Positions 50,514 through 58,299 of a stretch of DNA of 64,000 bases are shown here, piece by piece; position 1 is the first letter of the stretch; the number at the start of each line of letters is the position of its first letter. This DNA comes from JAAXXJ01 sp964412455 (lineage in GTDB: Bacteria; Nitrospirota; UBA9217): positions 17,213-81,212 of the forward strand of contig CAYPOT010000008.1 of the NCBI GenBank assembly GCA_964412455.1, given 5' to 3'. A program made the position numbers and the translations under genes. A model generated the notes under the pieces. That model did no database searches. It saw only the letters and a program-made list of their open reading frames with translations, and was not told the origin of the DNA.

Positions 50514-50837
50514 ATGGAACTGTCAAATCAGGTCCGCGGTCATCACTGCCTTCTGGGCGTGTTCAGGAGCCAGCAGAAAGATCCATATTGCAGCGTGTGC
50601 AGTGCCTTCTCGAACACGCTGAAAGCGGCCCGGGAGAACTTCGCCAGGCTTGAGGCCGAGCACAGTGAAGCGCTCAGGGCGCTGTCGCCGGAGTTCGGCA
50701 GCATGATGGCAGAGACCCGAACGGGCCTGTCGATACTTCAGGGTCCCGTCGCTCCTTCCGGACAAAAGAAGGCGGGGCACTGCAAACTTCCCCAAGGCGT
50801 GTGTTTTATCAAAGCGTCCTTTGCCCTCCTCCAATAG
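50514..50837 (+). CDS. Hypothetical protein downstream of NifX-like gene
   Basis: The 107-residue product is not recognised. It has VRGHHCLLGVFRSQQKDPYC, CSVCSAF forming a Cys cluster near residues 26-30, a helical middle, and a final HCKLPQGVCFIKASF. A GGAGGG ribosome site is seven bases before the ATG at 50514, which supports a real gene. It probably is co-transcribed with the NifX-like gene and could be a metal-binding partner. Confidence 0.65.
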   Translation: MELSNQVRGHHCLLGVFRSQQKDPYCSVCSAFSNTLKAARENFARLEAEHSEALRALSPEFGSMMAETRTGLSILQGPVAPSGQKKAGHCKLPQGVCFIKASFALLQ

Positions 50838-50924
50838 ATTTTGGCCACCGGGCCTTCCTGCCTGTTTTCGCGATGCCTGCCAGAATATCCTTCCTGATCA
50901 AGGACAACTTTTAACCTATTTTGC

Positions 50925-50954
50925 TTTCAACTGGCTGAATTAGTGTGCTATAAT
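50925..50954 (+). promoter_or_regulatory. Possible promoter of the ferritin-like gene
   Basis: A perfect TATAAT (50949-50954) lies about 110 bases before the ATG with a weak TTTCAA at 50925. A small inverted repeat GATAAG/CTTATC follows at about 50981-51004. Confidence 0.4.
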
Positions 50955-51064
50955 AAGGTCAAGCTGAGCGATTGAGGATACGATAAGTCTTTATTTAAGC
51001 TTATCATGCTGTATTTATTGAATAATATGGTTTGCACTCAGATCAAATAACCAAGGAGGTCAGC

Positions 51065-51550
51065 ATGAACGCACTGGAAGTGGCCAGAAAAATGGAGACC
51101 GATGCCATAAAATTCTATACCGAAGCCGCCGGAAAAACGCAGTACGAGGCCGGGAAAAAGATGTTCCTGAGCATTACCGAGGATGAAAAAAGGCACCTTG
51201 TCATGATCTCCGATCTCATCAAGGGCCTGAACATCACGATCAAGGACGTGAGCCCGATGGGCGAGGTGAAGACGGTGTTCGAGTCCCTGAAGGACACGAT
51301 GATGAAGAAGGTCGCCGCGAGCAAGGACGAACTTGACGCCTTCAAGATCGCCATGGACATGGAAAAAGAGGGACGGGAGTTCTATCAAAAGTCCCTTGCC
51401 GCAGCCACATCGGACAAGGAAAAGGCGCTTTTCACCCGGCTCATTGAAGAGGAGCGGCAGCACTATGAGATGTTCGAGAATACCTACAGCCACCTGTCGG
51501 ACACGGGGAACTGGTTCCTCTGGGAGGAGCGGGGAGTGATCGAAGGATAG
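51065..51550 (+). CDS. Ferritin-like/rubrerythrin-type diiron protein
   Basis: The 161-residue four-helix product has Glu/His ligands in two halves: ETDAIKFYTEAAGKTQ with DEKRHLVMI, then DMEKEGREFYQKSLAAAT with EEERQHYEMFEN. These are the ExxxY and ExxxH repeats of rubrerythrin-type diiron proteins. No rubredoxin Cys domain is present. Such proteins detoxify peroxide or store iron in anaerobes. AAGGAGGT precedes the ATG at 51065 by six bases, so the upstream extension to 51032 is rejected. Two genes follow closely, the last being wrbA. Confidence 0.88.
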   Translation: MNALEVARKMETDAIKFYTEAAGKTQYEAGKKMFLSITEDEKRHLVMISDLIKGLNITIKDVSPMGEVKTVFESLKDTMMKKVAASKDELDAFKIAMDMEKEGREFYQKSLAAATSDKEKALFTRLIEEERQHYEMFENTYSHLSDTGNWFLWEERGVIEG

Positions 51551-51593
51551 CGCCGGAGCAGCTTGCATGAAATGAACGAAAGGAGGGATCTCC

Positions 51594-51869
51594 ATGAAAT
51601 ACACCAATGTTGCTTTAAAGGAGAAGATTCGGGAAATGTATCCGGACATTGAAAAACATAAGATAAGCGTAGGCCTCACGTACAGCGAGGAGAAGAACGC
51701 CTACATCCTGAAGTTCAAGCGGGGGCAGCGGGAGCTCATTACCCAGATCGACAAGAGCGACGCTGATGACTGCATGAACAACATCCGCTGCCTGTACCTC
51801 GGCATCAAGGTAGACCAGTTCGTCGGGAATTTCGAGGCGCGGGAGGAGTTTGGGAGGAAAGTGGCATGA
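51594..51869 (+). CDS. Small conserved hypothetical protein
   Basis: The 91-residue product has a strong ribosome site (AAAGGAGGG) before ATG 51594 and ends with an ATGA overlap on wrbA, so it is a genuine translated gene. It shows KISVGLTYSEEKNAYILKFK and RGQRELITQIDKSDADDCMN, and a single Cys pair region (DDCMNNIRC). The fold and function are unknown. Co-translation with wrbA and proximity to a diiron protein suggest a part in oxidative or redox stress defence. Confidence 0.75.
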   Translation: MKYTNVALKEKIREMYPDIEKHKISVGLTYSEEKNAYILKFKRGQRELITQIDKSDADDCMNNIRCLYLGIKVDQFVGNFEAREEFGRKVA

Positions 51870-52495
51870 CGGATAAAGCGAAGGTTCAGGTCATTTTCTA
51901 CAGCATGTACGGTCATATCTATCGTATGGCCGAGGCCGAGGCCGAGGGCGCGCGATCGGTGCCGGGCGTCGAAGTAAGCCTGTTCCAGGTGCCCGAGCTG
52001 GCGCCGCCGGAGGTCCTTGAAGAGTCCGGCGCCGCGGCTGCGCGCAAGGCCTTTGCCCACATACCCGTGGCGAAGGCGGACCAGATGGGAGAGGCCGACG
52101 CGGTCATATTCGGCACACCGACGCGGTTCGGCAATATGTGCGCGCAGATGCGTAATTTCATGGACCAGGCCGGCGGTCTCTGGATGAAGGGCGCGTTGAT
52201 CGGCAAAGCAGGCAGCGTGTTCACCTCGTCGGCCACCCAGCACGGAGGGCAGGAGACCACCATCACCAGCTTTCACACGACCTTGCTGCACCTGGGCATG
52301 GTGATCGTGGGGGTTCCCTATTCCGAGCAGCGCCAGATGACCGTGGCGGAGATCAGCGGAGGCTCACCCTACGGCGCTTCGACCATTGCCGGCGGCGACG
52401 GCTCCCGGATGCCCAGCGAGAACGAGCTTGCTATCGCCCGGTTCCAGGGCAAGCATGTTGCGGAGATCGCGAAGAAGCTGAGGGGTAAAACGTAG
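51866..52495 (+). CDS. wrbA: NAD(P)H:quinone oxidoreductase WrbA
   Basis: The 209-residue flavodoxin-like product has the FMN loop VIFYSMYGHIYRMAEAEAEG, GTPTRFGNMCAQMRNFMDQ, SVFTSSATQHGGQETTITSF and a late PYGASTIAG, all WrbA hallmarks. It reduces quinones by two electrons with NAD(P)H and helps avoid semiquinone radicals. Full length. Its ATG overlaps the stop of the preceding small gene by four bases. Confidence 0.95.
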   Translation: MTDKAKVQVIFYSMYGHIYRMAEAEAEGARSVPGVEVSLFQVPELAPPEVLEESGAAAARKAFAHIPVAKADQMGEADAVIFGTPTRFGNMCAQMRNFMDQAGGLWMKGALIGKAGSVFTSSATQHGGQETTITSFHTTLLHLGMVIVGVPYSEQRQMTVAEISGGSPYGASTIAGGDGSRMPSENELAIARFQGKHVAEIAKKLRGKT

Positions 52496-52510
52496 GACCA
52501 GCCGGAACAA

Positions 52511-52550
52511 TGAGGAAAAAACAAGAGCTCGGGAAGAGATCCCCGAGCTC
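52511..52550 (-). terminator. Intrinsic terminator after the Cys-peptide gene
   Basis: On the minus strand GAGCTCGGG (52550-52542) pairs with CCCGAGCTC (52533-52525), and the stem is followed by TTGTTTTTTCC. It lies 30 bases after the peptide stop. On the plus strand it may also help end wrbA, but with few T residues. Confidence 0.7.
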
Positions 52551-52580
52551 ATATTGTTTGAAGCGCGATACGATGCCGGA

Positions 52581-52643
52581 CTAACAGGAGCTTTTACACT
52601 TGCAGGTCGTAGCCGTGGTCTTTGCCACCTTTTTGATCGACAT
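52581..52643 (-). CDS. 20-residue Cys-rich peptide, probable RiPP precursor
   Basis: An ORF of 20 codons starts at ATG 52643 with a perfect AAAGGAGG ribosome site seven bases upstream and stops with TAG at 52581. The peptide has a basic N-terminal half (S-I-K-K-V-A-K), then Thr-rich T-T-A-T-T, and ends C-K-C-K-S-S-C, with all three Cys in the last seven residues. It begins 40 bases after the stop of a radical SAM/SPASM gene with an N-terminal PqqD-like part and is followed by a terminator, so both share a transcript. This matches a ribosomally made, post-translationally modified peptide; thioether or similar Cys-linked crosslinks are the likely product. It resembles the 'geopeptide' type of Geobacter relatives. 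Confidence 0.75.
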   Translation of the reverse strand: MSIKKVAKTTATTCKCKSSC

Positions 52644-52683
52644 GGTGTTGCCTCCTTTCATCGTTCGCTGAATAATAACAATT

Positions 52684-53826
52684 CTATCCCTGCTTGTCAA
52701 TGACTCCATAGAGGGAACAGCGGTAGAGGTCCTTCCCGGCCGCACGGTCCACCTGTTCAGCGCGATAACGGCACCCACCCCGGCAGGCCTCCAGGTACTC
52801 GCACTTGCAGTCGAGGTCTTCCAGCGGGATGGGTTTTACTCGCTCCCAGCAGGTTCGCAGACCTTCGCTGAGGGAACCAACAGCACGGTCGCCGTAGAAG
52901 GTGCACTTTGCCGCGGTACCATCAGGCAGAACCGCCATAAGATGAAGGCCGCAGGCGTATCCTTTGCCGGTGGAGTGCATGCCGCCGCCATACCCGTAGC
53001 CAAGATACTTGCCGCCGATCTCGGGAGTTACGGAGAGTTCAAGGTTGTCCCGCAGCCTCCCGACGGCGCAGGGAATGTCGACGGTCCATTCTTTGACGCC
53101 CAGCGACCGGAAGAGCTCTTCCATGGCGTCAAAATCCCCGAGGTTGCCGGGATAGACCATGGTAGCTACGGAGATCTCGAAGCCGGAATCCAGTGTCCGG
53201 CGCAGCGTATTCAGGGCGAGATCATAGGTCCCGCTGCCGCGAAGCGCGTCATGGGCGCTCTTCATCCCGTCGATGCTCACCTGGAGCTCATGCACCTTGA
53301 GCCGGTTCAGGACGTCCTTTTTCACAAGAATGCCGTTCGTGAACAGTACCTTTCTGAGGTGGAGGTCCGGAAGCATCTCGTTGATCTCGTCGAACCGTGA
53401 GTGAAGGAGCGGCTCGCCTCCCGTAAGCAGGACCCGAAGTCCCTGCATCTCCTCGAACGCCTTCAGCACCGAGCGGACCTGCTCTGTCGACAGCTCGCGG
53501 TCACTGACGTCGCCGATGTAGCAATGTTTGCATCGGAGGTTGCATTTACTGGTGAGCTGGAGCTCGAGGTAGCGCAGTGAGGGGGCCGGTGATGGGTGCA
53601 GGGGGGGACGGCTGACCGCGACCCGTTCCCTTGTCAGGAGGCCCTCATCAAGGCAGTAATCGATGAAGGCACTGTCCCGGTTGTCACATCCGCCTTCAGA
53701 GGCGCAGGAACTGAGAAAGCGAAAGGAGTCTTCGTCGAGCTCATAGAGCTCATCCTTGGCGAGCTGGTAGACCGAGGGAGTCTCAAGCCACTTCAGCGAT
53801 GCAGCTCTTGCGAGAGAAAAACCCAT
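52684..53826 (-). CDS. Radical SAM/SPASM peptide maturase with N-terminal PqqD-like domain
   Basis: The 380-residue product begins with a PqqD-like recognition region (residues 10-65: SVYQLAKDELYELDEDSFRF, then FIDYCLDEGLL). A radical SAM core follows with CNLRCKHCY (Cys95, Cys99, Cys102) and LLTGGEPLLHSR, and LFTNGILV. The SPASM region has Cys ligands for auxiliary Fe-S clusters in YACGLHLMAV, AKCTFYG, LDCKCEYLEACRGGCRYRAE and YRCSLYG. It is a peptide maturase. The likely substrate is the 20-residue Cys peptide just downstream. The ATG at 53826 lies six bases after a TATAAT box, so translation may be leaderless. A gene with Cys clusters diverges from it. Confidence 0.85.
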   Translation of the reverse strand: MGFSLARAASLKWLETPSVYQLAKDELYELDEDSFRFLSSCASEGGCDNRDSAFIDYCLDEGLLTRERVAVSRPPLHPSPAPSLRYLELQLTSKCNLRCKHCYIGDVSDRELSTEQVRSVLKAFEEMQGLRVLLTGGEPLLHSRFDEINEMLPDLHLRKVLFTNGILVKKDVLNRLKVHELQVSIDGMKSAHDALRGSGTYDLALNTLRRTLDSGFEISVATMVYPGNLGDFDAMEELFRSLGVKEWTVDIPCAVGRLRDNLELSVTPEIGGKYLGYGYGGGMHSTGKGYACGLHLMAVLPDGTAAKCTFYGDRAVGSLSEGLRTCWERVKPIPLEDLDCKCEYLEACRGGCRYRAEQVDRAAGKDLYRCSLYGVIDKQG

Positions 53827-53832
53827 GTGTTA

Positions 53833-53867
53833 ATTATACACGACGGCTGCACGATTTTTGTTATAAT
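53833..53867. promoter_or_regulatory. Paired divergent -10 boxes with ATG at start distance
   Basis: TATAAT occurs on the minus strand at 53838-53833 and on the plus strand at 53862-53867. In each direction six bases separate the box from an ATG (53826 and 53874). Neither side has a clear -35 or Shine-Dalgarno sequence. Both genes may therefore give leaderless mRNAs from overlapping promoters. Confidence 0.45.
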
Positions 53868-53873
53868 ATGCCC

Positions 53874-54218
53874 ATGACTCGGGAAAAAAAAGGAAAGGCT
53901 GACGCCACGCTTTGTAAGAATTTCTGCCGGTACTACAAGCCGGGCAAGAACGACGCGCTGGAATGCCAGGGTTTCGTCGTTGTTCACCGACTCCTGGGTA
54001 AAGGCAGGAAGCTGTCCCAGGAAAAGCCCCGGAAAACGGCGGTACCCGATGCAAGGATCGTTGAAGGCCTGAAAGGCAGGGTGTGCGCGGCCTGCTCCTT
54101 CCGCGAGGCTGATTGCGATTTTGTCCTGAGCGGCGGCACGGCATTGCCCTGCGGCGGTTACGCGCTGCTGTTCCATCTCCTGGGAAGCGGCGACCTGACA
54201 CTGGAAGAGATCGAATGA
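53874..54218 (+). CDS. Small Cys-rich protein divergent from the peptide maturase
   Basis: The 114-residue product is not recognised. It has seven Cys: C14 and C18 (LCKNFCRYY), C31, then VCAACSFREADC, and PCGG, a spacing suited to an Fe-S or zinc centre. It ends with acidic residues. The start is ATG 53874 (six bases after TATAAT) or 53868. It lies back-to-back with the radical SAM gene and 70 bases before korA. A link with peptide maturation or with the oxidoreductase is possible but not shown. Confidence 0.65.
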   Translation: MTREKKGKADATLCKNFCRYYKPGKNDALECQGFVVVHRLLGKGRKLSQEKPRKTAVPDARIVEGLKGRVCAACSFREADCDFVLSGGTALPCGGYALLFHLLGSGDLTLEEIE

Positions 54219-54288
54219 ATCGGTCCTATCAACCACGCAGGACCACGGATTTCCTATAAGAGAATCGTCATTAAGGATAGAGGTACAC

Positions 54289-56019
54289 ATGGACTATACG
54301 ATCAAGATCGGCGGAGAAGCAGGACAGGGCATACAGACCATCGGCGAGACGCTGGGCCGGGTATTTGCCCGCGGCGGTTATCACGTCTTTACGAACCAGG
54401 ACTACGAGTCCCGGGTCCGTGGCGGACATAACTTCTATCAGATACGACTCTCCGACCGGCCGGTCATGGCGCTGAAGGAAGCGGTGGACATCCTCGTTGC
54501 TCTGGACAAGGAAAGCATCCGGCTCCATGCGCAGGAGCTTGCGCAGCACGGGCAGATCATCTACGATGCCGATGCCCTGAAGGAAAAGCACGACACGCAG
54601 GCCTTCTTTGATATTCCTTTTGTGAAACTGGCCACGGAGCACGGCGGGGACAAGATCATGGCGAACACCGTCGCCACGGGCGCGGTGCTCGGCATGCTTG
54701 GCATGGATCTCGAAATCCTCATGGGGATCATTGCCGATACGTTCCGAAAAAAGGGTGAGAAGGTCATCACTGCGAACAAGGATGCCGCCGTGGCAGGCTA
54801 CGATTTTGCGGTGAAAGGCTGTCTTAAATGCAATTTTTCAGTTGCCTCAGACGATAAGTCGGAGCCGCGCCTGCTTGTGGGCGGGACCGAGGCCATCGCC
54901 CTGGGCGCCCTGGCGTCGGGTGTAAAGTTCTACTCCGCTTATCCCATGACGCCGTCCACGGGCATCATGAACTATCTCGCGGGCAAGGAAAAGGAATACG
55001 GCCTGGTCGTCGAGCAGGCAGAGGACGAGATCGCGGCCGTCAACATGGCGCTGGGTGCATCGTTCGCAGGCGTTCGCGCAATGACCGGCACGTCGGGCGG
55101 AGGCTTCGCCCTGATGGTGGAGGGAGTGTCGCTTGCAGCGATGACTGAAACGCCGATCGTGATCGCCATGGGCCAGCGGCCGGGCCCGGCAACAGGTCTT
55201 CCGACCCGGACCGAACAGGGCGAGCTGCACATGGTGCTCCACGCGGGCCACGGTGAGTTCCCGCGGTTCATCTTCGCGCCGGGAACGCCCGAGCAGGCGT
55301 TCTTTCTCACGAACAAGGCCTTTGACCTGGCCGAAAAGTACCAGGTCCCGGCTTTTATCCTCTTCGATACCTATCTCTCCGATTCCCAGTGGACCTATAA
55401 GGGTTTTGATCTTGAGCGGATCAGGACCACGGACTATCGAATCCGGGGCGATGCGTTCCAGGCGCTGGCAGGCTACAAACGCCATGCCTATACCGAGAGT
55501 GGGGTGAGTCCCCTGGCCGTGCCCGGCGACGCCACGCATCTGGTGGTGACAGACAGCGACGAACACGATGAGGAAGGACATATCACCGAGGACGCCGGTA
55601 TCCGCGTCAGCATGATGGAGAAACGGCTCTTCAAGAAGCTGCCGCGCATGCAGGAAGAGGTCTCCCCGCCGTTCCTCTACGGTGACCACGATCCCGATAT
55701 AGTCATCACCGGCTGGGGTTCACTGTACGGCCTCCTGCGGGAGGCCGTGGACGAGCTCTCTAAGAACTACGGCATCGCTATGCTGCACTTCAGCGAGCTC
55801 ACACCGTTCCCCGGCACCGAGAAATTCGATTACCTCAGGCTTCTCAACAAAGCGCATCTTACTATCTGCGTCGAACAGAATGCTACGGGACAGCTCGCGA
55901 AGCTGATGCGGACCGAGACAGGCTATGAGTTTGGAGGTCTGCTGAATAAGTACGACGGCCGTCCGTTCACGGTCGAGTCGCTGGTGGAGAACCTGAGAGG
56001 GCTGATCAAGAAGCTGTAA
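54289..56019 (+). CDS. korA: 2-oxoacid:ferredoxin oxidoreductase, fused gamma-alpha subunit
   Basis: The 576-residue product is a gamma-alpha fusion. The N-terminal gamma domain (1-180) has GEAGQGIQTIGETLGRVFAR and NQDYESRVRGGHNFYQIRLS. The alpha part begins with LLVGGTEAIALGALASGVKF and SAYPMTPSTGIM, then VEQAEDEIAAVNMALGASFA and GTSGGGFALM. With the beta subunit it oxidises 2-oxoacids (likely 2-oxoglutarate) with CoA and ferredoxin to acyl-CoA, or runs in reverse in the reductive TCA cycle. There is no separate ferredoxin (delta) gene here. AGGATAGAGG precedes the ATG at 54289. The beta gene follows after 213 bases that include a repeat. Confidence 0.93.
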   Translation: MDYTIKIGGEAGQGIQTIGETLGRVFARGGYHVFTNQDYESRVRGGHNFYQIRLSDRPVMALKEAVDILVALDKESIRLHAQELAQHGQIIYDADALKEKHDTQAFFDIPFVKLATEHGGDKIMANTVATGAVLGMLGMDLEILMGIIADTFRKKGEKVITANKDAAVAGYDFAVKGCLKCNFSVASDDKSEPRLLVGGTEAIALGALASGVKFYSAYPMTPSTGIMNYLAGKEKEYGLVVEQAEDEIAAVNMALGASFAGVRAMTGTSGGGFALMVEGVSLAAMTETPIVIAMGQRPGPATGLPTRTEQGELHMVLHAGHGEFPRFIFAPGTPEQAFFLTNKAFDLAEKYQVPAFILFDTYLSDSQWTYKGFDLERIRTTDYRIRGDAFQALAGYKRHAYTESGVSPLAVPGDATHLVVTDSDEHDEEGHITEDAGIRVSMMEKRLFKKLPRMQEEVSPPFLYGDHDPDIVITGWGSLYGLLREAVDELSKNYGIAMLHFSELTPFPGTEKFDYLRLLNKAHLTICVEQNATGQLAKLMRTETGYEFGGLLNKYDGRPFTVESLVENLRGLIKKL

Positions 56020-56054
56020 TGAAGAGGCCAACTTTCACCGTTGCCAGAAGTAGA

Positions 56055-56070
56055 CGCTTCTAAGCGAGGA
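56055..56070. repeat. Short dispersed repeat, copy 2
   Basis: CGCTTCTAAGCGAGGA, identical to 16126-16141, lies between the korA and korB genes. The similarity extends with a few changes into CAGAG. Confidence 0.7.
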
Positions 56071-56232
56071 TGCAGAGTAACGCCCAAGCAACTAACGTCG
56101 AAAGCCGAAATCTATATTCTCGCAAAGCCGCAAAGAAAGAAATAAACAATTAAAAGGCTTTGCACGTGACGTATTCGTGACTTTCGTCAATTCGTGTAAT
56201 TCGTGTTCAGGCCTACTCCAAGGAGAGACAGC

Positions 56233-57087
56233 ATGCCAACACCAGATGACTATCGAGGACAGATACCCGCATGGTGCCCGGGATGTGGAAACTTCCCCAT
56301 CCTCAAGACCTTCAGGGACGCCATGGCGGAGCTGGGGATCGAACCGCACCGGTATACGCTCGTGTCCGGCATTGGGCAGGCCGCGAAGTTCCCGCACTAT
56401 ACTCGGGGGAACACCTTTAACGGCCTCCACGGCAGGGCGCTTCCCGTGGCCGCGGGCATCCGGCTTGCGAACCATGAGATGCCGGTCATCGTCACGACGG
56501 GCGACGGAGACTGCTATGGCGAAGGCGGAAATCATCTTATGGCCGCCATGCGGCGGAACATAAATATAAAACTGTTCGTGCACGATAATCAGATCTATGG
56601 ATTGACCAAGGGACAACCCTCACCCACGACGGGCGAGGGCATGGTGACGAAGAACATGCCATTCGGTGTGATCTCCGGCCAGTTCAGTCCCCTGACATTG
56701 GCGGTAGCGCTGGATTGCAGTTTCGCCGCCCGGGCGTTCGCCGGAGATATCGAGCACTTGAAGGGGATCGTGAAAGAGGCGGTCAGCCATAAAGGGTTCT
56801 CGCTCGTGGACATCCTGCAGCCCTGCGTTTCCTTCAACAAGGTGAACACCTACGAGTGGTACCGTCAGCGGGTCTACAAGCTCGGGCCGGACCACGATCC
56901 CGCGAACCGCACCGCCGCGTTCACGAAGTCGCTCGAGTGGGGAGACAAGATCCCCCTCGGGATCATCTACAGGAACAGCCGGCCGACCTTCGAGGAGCGC
57001 TTTCCGGTCCTCAGCGGCAAACCGCTGGTGAAGCAGGAACAGTTCAATACGGGAAAGCTCGAGAGAACGCTGGCCGAGTTCCGTTGA
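56233..57087 (+). CDS. korB: 2-oxoacid:ferredoxin oxidoreductase, beta subunit
   Basis: The 284-residue product carries the TPP-binding beta fold: PAWCPGCGNFPILKTF near the N-terminus (CPGC ligands of the proximal Fe-S cluster), GIGQAAKFPHY, HGRALPVAAGIRLAN, and TGDGDCYGEGGNHLMAAMRR with HDNQIYGLTKGQ. The GDGD plus N-x-x-YG elements bind magnesium and the TPP diphosphate. It is the partner of the fused gamma-alpha subunit upstream. AGGAG precedes the ATG at 56233. An upstream in-frame start at 56203 lacks a ribosome site and family support. Confidence 0.94.
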   Translation: MPTPDDYRGQIPAWCPGCGNFPILKTFRDAMAELGIEPHRYTLVSGIGQAAKFPHYTRGNTFNGLHGRALPVAAGIRLANHEMPVIVTTGDGDCYGEGGNHLMAAMRRNINIKLFVHDNQIYGLTKGQPSPTTGEGMVTKNMPFGVISGQFSPLTLAVALDCSFAARAFAGDIEHLKGIVKEAVSHKGFSLVDILQPCVSFNKVNTYEWYRQRVYKLGPDHDPANRTAAFTKSLEWGDKIPLGIIYRNSRPTFEERFPVLSGKPLVKQEQFNTGKLERTLAEFR

Positions 57088-57118
57088 CCGAAGCGGCGAG
57101 AAGCGCAAACGGGTGCGA

Positions 57119-58201
57119 ATGATGAGGACAACCATGTCGAGAACGTCAAAACGACGGACAAAGAAGGTCGGGCTGCCAGCCGGGTCGCTTGTGTACACGG
57201 GCGAGCAGGCGGTCGGGAAGGTCGATGTCACGCTCATTGACTACGATGAGCAGACCTTCGAGGAGCGCCCGCTGCATTCGGTGGACGAATGCGCGGTCTA
57301 TAAGGCCAGGCCCACGGCAACATGGATCAATGTTGACGGCGTACACGACCCAACCATGCTCGAAAAGATCGGCGAATGTTTTGGACTCCACCGCCTGGTG
57401 ACCGAAGACCTGATGAGCGTGGTCCAGCGGCCCAAGGTTGAGGATCACGGCGATTATCTCTTCGTGGTCCTCAAAATGCTCACCTATGACGAGAAGTCCG
57501 GCCGGATCGTTCCGGAGCAGGTGAGTCTCATCATTGGAGCGAACTTCCTGCTGTCGTTCCAGGAGGGCGTCATTGGCGACGTGTTCCCCCTGATCCGCGA
57601 CCGTCTGCGAGCGGGCAGGGGGAAGATCCGGAAGATGGGCGTGGATTACCTTGCCTATTCTCTCCTGGACGCATTGGTGGACGGCTACTTCGTGATCCTC
57701 GAAAAGATCGGGGAACACATCGATCTGCTGGAGGAGCAGCTCATCGCCCGGCCCGGCAGGACCGTCGTGGAACAGATCTATCAGTTGAAGCGGGAACTCC
57801 TGTTCCTGCATAAGGCTGTCTGGCCGCTCCGCGAGGTCGTCTCGTCCCTGGTGCGGCGGGAGTCGCCGCTCATCCGGGAGACGACCGCCCCCTATCTGCG
57901 GGATGTGTACGACCACGTTGTGCAGGCCATCGACAGCGTGGAGATCTACCGCGACATGCTCTCGACCATGCTCGAGCTGTACCTCTCGAGCGTCAGCAAC
58001 CGGATGAACGAGATCATGAAGGTGCTGACCGTCATAGCCACGATCTTTATGCCGCTCACGTTCCTTGCCGGGGTCTACGGCATGAACTTCAGGCACATGC
58101 CGGAGCTCGAGTGGAAGTACGGTTATCTCTACGCCTGGATATTCATGGCGGCGGTCGGCATCGGCATGGGCTTCTACTTCAAGCGGAAGAAGTGGATGTA
58201 G
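57119..58201 (+). CDS. corA: CorA family Mg2+/Co2+ transporter
   Basis: The product (about 360 residues) has the CorA soluble N-terminal funnel (WINVDGVHDPTMLEKIGECF, VTEDLMSVVQRPKVEDHGDY) and a long stalk helix. Two C-terminal membrane helices follow, the first ending with the signature YGMNF (GMN ion-selectivity motif), followed by FRHMPELEWKYGY and a basic end (FKRKKWM). It forms a pentameric channel importing Mg2+ or Co2+/Ni2+. Several start codons are clustered (57113 GTG, 57119, 57122, 57134) without a clear ribosome site, so the start is uncertain. It starts about 30 bases after korB. Confidence 0.95.
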   Translation: MMRTTMSRTSKRRTKKVGLPAGSLVYTGEQAVGKVDVTLIDYDEQTFEERPLHSVDECAVYKARPTATWINVDGVHDPTMLEKIGECFGLHRLVTEDLMSVVQRPKVEDHGDYLFVVLKMLTYDEKSGRIVPEQVSLIIGANFLLSFQEGVIGDVFPLIRDRLRAGRGKIRKMGVDYLAYSLLDALVDGYFVILEKIGEHIDLLEEQLIARPGRTVVEQIYQLKRELLFLHKAVWPLREVVSSLVRRESPLIRETTAPYLRDVYDHVVQAIDSVEIYRDMLSTMLELYLSSVSNRMNEIMKVLTVIATIFMPLTFLAGVYGMNFRHMPELEWKYGYLYAWIFMAAVGIGMGFYFKRKKWM

Positions 58202-58299
58202 CACGTGCGGGGAGTCGAGCATCAGGTGTGAAGCGAAGAAGGGAATGGTACCGAAATGGTGCCGAATCGGTGCGGCCCGACGGTCAGTTCGCGCCGGTC

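Noticed and set aside
50262..50837. 191-residue ORF starting inside the NifX-like gene
   Set aside because: The 5' part is a shadow of the NifX-like frame. The real gene begins at ATG 50514 with its own GGAGGG.
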